Source: Pseudomonadota bacterium
Lineage (GTDB): Bacteria; Pseudomonadota; Gammaproteobacteria; Burkholderiales; Thiobacillaceae
Reading direction: 5' to 3'
Length of the DNA: 64,000 nucleotides
Assembly (NCBI GenBank): GCA_029558905.1
Contig: JAKQCX010000031.1
Location: forward strand, 1 to 64,000
Part shown: piece after piece, positions 60,387-64,000 of the stretch
Layout: each line of letters begins with the position of its first letter
How positions within the stretch are numbered: the stretch's first letter is position 1
Notes under the pieces: generated by a model
Databases searched by the model: none
What the model was told of the DNA's origin: nothing
The model's input: only the letters and a program-made list of their open reading frames with translations
Made by a program: the position numbers and the translations under genes

Positions 60387-61937
60387 ATGGACACAACGGA
60401 CAGAAAGGAAAGCGGACCGGCGAGCCCATCCGGGCCATCGGCCTGGAACGACCTGCCGCAACCCTTGCGGGAATGCGGCGAGATCGCCGTATTGCGTCTG
60501 TCCGGCATTCTGTCCGAGGCCCTGACCCAGACCGCGGATCTGCTCTTCACCGAGGCCACCGAGGCCCTGACACCGCACGAGCGGGAGGCCTTCCTGGAAG
60601 CGGCCGAATTCGCGCGCCAGCGCCAGCACGGGATCGTCTACGACTTCATGAAGCATTTCGAAACGCGCTTCATCCGTGCCTGCCAGCAGCGTCCCAATTC
60701 CCTGCTGGGCCACGTCATCGATTTCGACGTGAAGGACCTGCGCATCATCGAGCACCATGTACTGGACGATTCCCTGGAGCCAGGCAAGATCACCGAGGCC
60801 ATACACAACGTGTGCTGGCGGGCATTGCAGTCCATCACCACCCAGTTTCGCGGCATGCTGGGCGTGCGTGATCTGCTGCCTGCAGACATCCCTCTGAGCC
60901 CCAGGATCATCGAGGCCGCCACTTCCGATGCCATCCGCGATCAACCCTGGCGCCACAGGGCCAAGCAGCGCCTGGCGCATGCCCTGCGCTGGCCTCTGGC
61001 GGCCCGGGTCAACCTGCTCTACCGCGACCTGCTGGATCACCTCAGTGCGCGTGATCTGAAGTCCTTTGCCCTGCCGGACACACCCCCCGCGCCAGCCCCG
61101 GCTCAGCAGACCCATCCGCCCGGGGCATTGCCGGCACCCACCCCCGCGCCACAGGCTCCTCAGGCGCGACCGGATCCCACGCCGATGACGCCTCCGGAAA
61201 GCCCCGCCAGGATGGCGGCCCGGGATGAGGTGGCGCGTTTTCTCAACGTCACCGGTCTGCCCGGTATCGTCACGGATTTCCTGTCCCAGCACTGGTACCC
61301 CCACTTGGAAGCCATCCATGCCAGCCAGGGTCCCACGAGCAGGGCGTGGCAAGAAGCGGTGCGCGTCATGGAGGAACTGGTCTGGAGCCTGATGGCCCAT
61401 CCCTCCCGGGAGGATTGTCTGCAACGCACGATGCGCATGCCGGATCTGTTCAGGCGTCTTGGTGAAGGCATGGATGCCCGCAATCTGCCGGTGGAGGTCC
61501 GCGAGGGCCTGCTACGCTTCCTGACCCGTCGCCACGCGGAACTGCTGAAGCTCTCCCTGGCGCAGCCGGAGACCTCCCTGGCGACGGTGACCGTGCCAGC
61601 CCCTACGGCAGCTCCGGCGGCGGCCGACGCGCCCGTGACACCCCCGCGTTTGCCTGCAGGCCAGCCCGCTCCTGTCCACGACTGGGTAAACAGTCTGAAG
61701 GTGGGTGCCTGGCTGGCCTTTCATGAGCCCGAGGGCGTGGTGAAAGAGTTGAAGCTGGCCTGGATCAGCCCGCAAAGAAGCCTGTTTCTGCTGACCAACC
61801 GCCAGGGCGCGCGCGCTCTGTCCCTGTCCGCGGAGGCCTTGGTCCGCATGACGCGGGAAGGCAGCCTGCGGGCCCTGCAGACCACCCAGCCTGAACGTCC
61901 CACCGCAAAGATGCGAAGCAATTCCGGCGGTGCATAG
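60387..61937 (+). CDS. DUF1631 family protein, c-di-GMP riboswitch-controlled
   Basis: A 516-residue cytoplasmic protein of the DUF1631 family (seen in Thiobacillus, Pseudomonas and relatives). Residues 1-220 include FTEATEALTPHEREAFLEAA and QNTLLGHVIDF-like helices; a Pro/Ala-rich linker (about 232-272) and a helical middle follow, then a C-terminal beta segment (NSLKVGAWLAFHEPEGVVKELKLAW) that looks like a PilZ-related or beta-barrel fold. The start at 60387 has AGGAG seven bases upstream; 60384 is the adjacent ATG. Riboswitch control suggests a link to motility or biofilm behaviour. Confidence 0.8.
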   Translation: MDTTDRKESGPASPSGPSAWNDLPQPLRECGEIAVLRLSGILSEALTQTADLLFTEATEALTPHEREAFLEAAEFARQRQHGIVYDFMKHFETRFIRACQQRPNSLLGHVIDFDVKDLRIIEHHVLDDSLEPGKITEAIHNVCWRALQSITTQFRGMLGVRDLLPADIPLSPRIIEAATSDAIRDQPWRHRAKQRLAHALRWPLAARVNLLYRDLLDHLSARDLKSFALPDTPPAPAPAQQTHPPGALPAPTPAPQAPQARPDPTPMTPPESPARMAARDEVARFLNVTGLPGIVTDFLSQHWYPHLEAIHASQGPTSRAWQEAVRVMEELVWSLMAHPSREDCLQRTMRMPDLFRRLGEGMDARNLPVEVREGLLRFLTRRHAELLKLSLAQPETSLATVTVPAPTAAPAAADAPVTPPRLPAGQPAPVHDWVNSLKVGAWLAFHEPEGVVKELKLAWISPQRSLFLLTNRQGARALSLSAEALVRMTREGSLRALQTTQPERPTAKMRSNSGGA

Positions 61938-61970
61938 TAGTCGACTGCCACCCTGCCCTCCACGGCCGCC

Positions 61971-62351
61971 TCAGGGCCACAGCGCCAGGGCCCAGACCAG
62001 CAACACATTCATCAGGCTGACGAATACCGCCGCGCTGCCGAGGTCCTTGGCGCGTCCGGCCAGGGCGTGGTGTTGCGTGGAAATGCGATCCACGCAGGCC
62101 TCGATGGCGGAATTCAGCAGTTCCATGATGAGCACCAGCAACACGCTGGCAATCATCAGTGCGCGGGCCAGGTTGTCATGCGCGAGGAAAAAGGCCAGGG
62201 GCACCAGGACCACGGCCAGGACCGTCTCCTGGCGAAAGGCGGCCTCATGCCGCCAGGCGGCCCGCAGGCCGCCGCAGGAGTAGGACAGGGCATGCCAGAC
62301 CCGCCGGACGCCGGCCTTGCCCTTTTGCTCGGGTACCCCCGGCTGACTCAC
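61971..62351 (-). CDS. dgkA: Diacylglycerol kinase
   Basis: A 126-residue, three-helix inner-membrane kinase that recycles diacylglycerol to phosphatidate. EAAFRQE and the ELLNSAIEACVDRI helix hold the conserved Glu and Asn residues of the active site. Convergent with the DUF1631 gene across 33 bases. Upstream of it lies gcvPB on the same strand (52-base gap). Confidence 0.94.
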   Translation of the reverse strand: MSQPGVPEQKGKAGVRRVWHALSYSCGGLRAAWRHEAAFRQETVLAVVLVPLAFFLAHDNLARALMIASVLLVLIMELLNSAIEACVDRISTQHHALAGRAKDLGSAAVFVSLMNVLLVWALALWP

Positions 62352-62403
62352 GCGGTCCGCATCCAGGACACAGGCAGCACGGGCGACAAAGCCGGCGCCA
62401 CTC

Positions 62404-63849
62404 TCAGGGTCGCCACACCACGTCCAGCTCGCGCGCCGCCTTCACATCGTCCAGGCGTCTCACCGGCAGGGCATGGGGCGCGGATTTCACCCACTCCGGC
62501 CGGTCCTCCGCCTCCCGCTTCACCGCCACCATGGCGGCCACGAAGGCGTCCAGGGTTTCCTTGCTCTCTGTCTCCGTGGGCTCGATGAGCAGGCACTCGG
62601 GCACCAGCAGAGGAAAGTAGGTGGTAGGGGCATGGAAGCCGTAGTCCAGCAGGCGCTTGGCGAAGTCCATGGCCGTCACCCCGGTCTCGTCCTTGAGTCC
62701 CTTCAGGGTGACGATGAACTCGTGCGAGGCGCGACGCCCCGGAAAGGACAGCTCGAAGCCGGCCTTCATCAGCTCCGCCGCAAGGTAGCCGGCATTGAGG
62801 CTGGCATATTCCGCCACGCGCCGCATGCCCTCACCCCCCAGCATGCGGGCATAGACGAAGGCCCGCAGCAGCACGCCCATGTTGCCGCCGAAGGCGCTCA
62901 TGCGGCCGATGCTTTCCGGACAGTCCGCCTCTTCGGCCCAGCGGTGGAAGCCCCGCTCGCTCAGCACATAGGGAATGGGCAGATAGGGCTTGAGACGCTC
63001 CGACACACCCACGGGGCCGGCACCGGGGCCGCCACCGCCATGCGGGGTGGAAAAGGTCTTGTGCAGGTTCATGTGGATCACGTCGAAGCCCATGTCTCCG
63101 GGCCGTACCCGGGCCAGGATGGCGTTCAGGTTGGCGCCGTCGTAATAGCTCAGGCCGCCTGCGGCATGCACGATGCGTTGGATCTCGACGATGGCTTTCT
63201 CGAACACCCCCAGGGTGGAGGGGTTGGTAAGCATGAGGCCGGCCGTACGCGGGCCCACGGCTGCCCGCAGGGCCTCCAGGTCCACGTTGCCCTGACGGTC
63301 GGTAGGGATTTCCTTCACCTGGTAGCCGCACATGATGGCCGTGGCCGGATTGGTACCATGCGCCGCGTCGGGAATGATGATCTCGTCGCGCGCCGCGTCA
63401 CCGCGGGCTTCGTGGTAGGCCCGGATCATGGCCACACCGGCAAACTCGCCCTGGGCACCGGCCATGGGCGCCAGGCTGACCGCTGCCATACCCGTCACCT
63501 CCTTGAGCATCTCCTGCAGCTCGTACAGGCTGGTCAGGAAACCCTGCCCCGTATCCGCATCCGCCAGGGGATGACGGGCCAGGAACTGGGGCAGCATGGC
63601 CAGGCTGTTGCAGGCCCGTGGGTTGTACTTCATGGTGCAGGACCCCAGAGGGTAGAACTGGGTGTCGATGCTGAAGTTCTTGCGCGACAGACCGGTATAG
63701 TGACGCACCACGTCCAGCTCGGAGCACTCCGGCAGCAGGGGTGGATCGGCGCGCAACTGGTCGGCCGGCAGGTCATCCGGCGCGGCCGTATCGGCGGGGA
63801 CCTGGGCGCGGGCGATGCGGCCTGGGCTGGAGCGTTCGAAGATGAGCAT
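62404..63849 (-). CDS. gcvPB: Glycine dehydrogenase (decarboxylating) subunit 2
   Basis: A 481-residue PLP enzyme subunit of the glycine cleavage P-protein in its two-subunit form. The PLP lysine is in [17 protein letters not shown], and YDGANLNAI and [10 protein letters not shown] are typical. It needs GcvPA, not in the window, and decarboxylates glycine with lipoylated GcvH. Split P-protein is typical of this type of sulfur oxidiser. No clear ribosome site; 69 bases follow the next gene. Confidence 0.94.
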   Translation of the reverse strand: MLIFERSSPGRIARAQVPADTAAPDDLPADQLRADPPLLPECSELDVVRHYTGLSRKNFSIDTQFYPLGSCTMKYNPRACNSLAMLPQFLARHPLADADTGQGFLTSLYELQEMLKEVTGMAAVSLAPMAGAQGEFAGVAMIRAYHEARGDAARDEIIIPDAAHGTNPATAIMCGYQVKEIPTDRQGNVDLEALRAAVGPRTAGLMLTNPSTLGVFEKAIVEIQRIVHAAGGLSYYDGANLNAILARVRPGDMGFDVIHMNLHKTFSTPHGGGGPGAGPVGVSERLKPYLPIPYVLSERGFHRWAEEADCPESIGRMSAFGGNMGVLLRAFVYARMLGGEGMRRVAEYASLNAGYLAAELMKAGFELSFPGRRASHEFIVTLKGLKDETGVTAMDFAKRLLDYGFHAPTTYFPLLVPECLLIEPTETESKETLDAFVAAMVAVKREAEDRPEWVKSAPHALPVRRLDDVKAARELDVVWRP

Positions 63850-63918
63850 GGATCGCGGTGGGCGGTGGAAATTGGGGAGCAGGGAGGGGTGTCGGTCACC
63901 CGCTTCCCGCAGCCCGCC

Positions 63919-64000
63919 TTACAGGGGCTCTCCCCGGGCGGCGGCCAGGGCGGCGTCGTAGTTGGGCTCCTGCTTGATTTCGGGTACCAGCTGGGCATGG
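63919..64000 (-). CDS. C-terminal end of an unidentified gene (partial)
   Basis: The minus-strand frame ends with 26 visible residues (HAQLVPEIKQEPNYDAALAA followed by ARGEPL) before a TAA at 63919-63921. It is co-directional with gcvPB, 69 bases upstream. gcvPA would be expected here, but the visible tail does not resemble the end of GcvPA that I know, so the gene is left unnamed. Confidence 0.45.
   Translation of the reverse strand, partial: HAQLVPEIKQEPNYDAALAAARGEPL

Overview
The window is GC-rich, gene-dense chromosomal DNA from a chemolithoautotrophic sulfur-oxidising proteobacterium. The evidence is APS reductase (aprBA), sulfur-carrier (TusA/DsrE) and sulfur-transport genes, c-type cytochromes, the RuBisCO-activase pair cbbQO, a proton-pumping pyrophosphatase with a PPi-type phosphofructokinase, and a complete 14-subunit complex I. 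The order rlmE-ftsH-folP-glmM ... tpiA-secG-tRNA-Leu-nuoA..N, unfused nuoC and nuoD, and argS-SPOR-dsbA suggest a betaproteobacterium of Thiobacillus type. That placement is inference from gene content and order; no rRNA is present.

Layout. 1-2180: end of aprB, aprA and a strong terminator. 2226-6857: a sulfur-handling block (TusA-like, YeeE/TsuA-like transporter, second TusA, DsrE-like protein, two tiny proteins, rhodanese-like lipoprotein) behind a probable sigma-54 promoter. 6867-10134: pentaheme cytochrome lipoprotein, small secreted protein, triheme cytochrome and outer-membrane porin; a second, near-identical sigma-54 promoter precedes the last three. 10242-13039: sensor kinase and NtrC-type sigma-54 activator. 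13119-18014: YkgJ-type cysteine-cluster protein, secreted hypothetical, cbbQ, cbbO and a small protein. 18082-24570 (minus): OmpA-family protein with a short tandem repeat, hppA, PPi-PFK, adk and two small unknowns. 24899-28303: modE-modABC with a ModE box. 28391-32604: argS, SPOR protein, dsbA, tRNA-Leu(UAA), patatin-like lipase. 32711-35561: divergent MerR regulator and Cd/Pb/Zn P-type ATPase. 35518-58097 (minus): nuoN..A, tRNA-Leu(GAG), secG, tpiA, pit, DUF47, glmM, folP, ftsH, rlmE; then yhbY (+). 58562-64000: DUF808 protein, a c-di-GMP-I riboswitch before a DUF1631 gene, dgkA, gcvPB and the end of one more gene.

How the parts fit. AprBA oxidises sulfite plus AMP to APS. TusA and DsrE-type carriers and the membrane transporter probably pass sulfane sulfur toward such oxidation, and complex I (possibly run in reverse) links the quinone pool to NAD(P)H for CO2 fixation. 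Adenylate kinase, PPi-PFK and the H+-pyrophosphatase together set AMP and PPi levels, both of which matter to the APS pathway. The most interesting observation is a candidate sigma-54 regulon: two promoters sharing TTTGGCA-N5-CATGCT, both preceded by ATTGCAA-type repeats, near a kinase and sigma-54 activator. The second is a clear c-di-GMP riboswitch controlling a DUF1631 gene. Functional links are inference; motifs and coordinates were read from the sequence.
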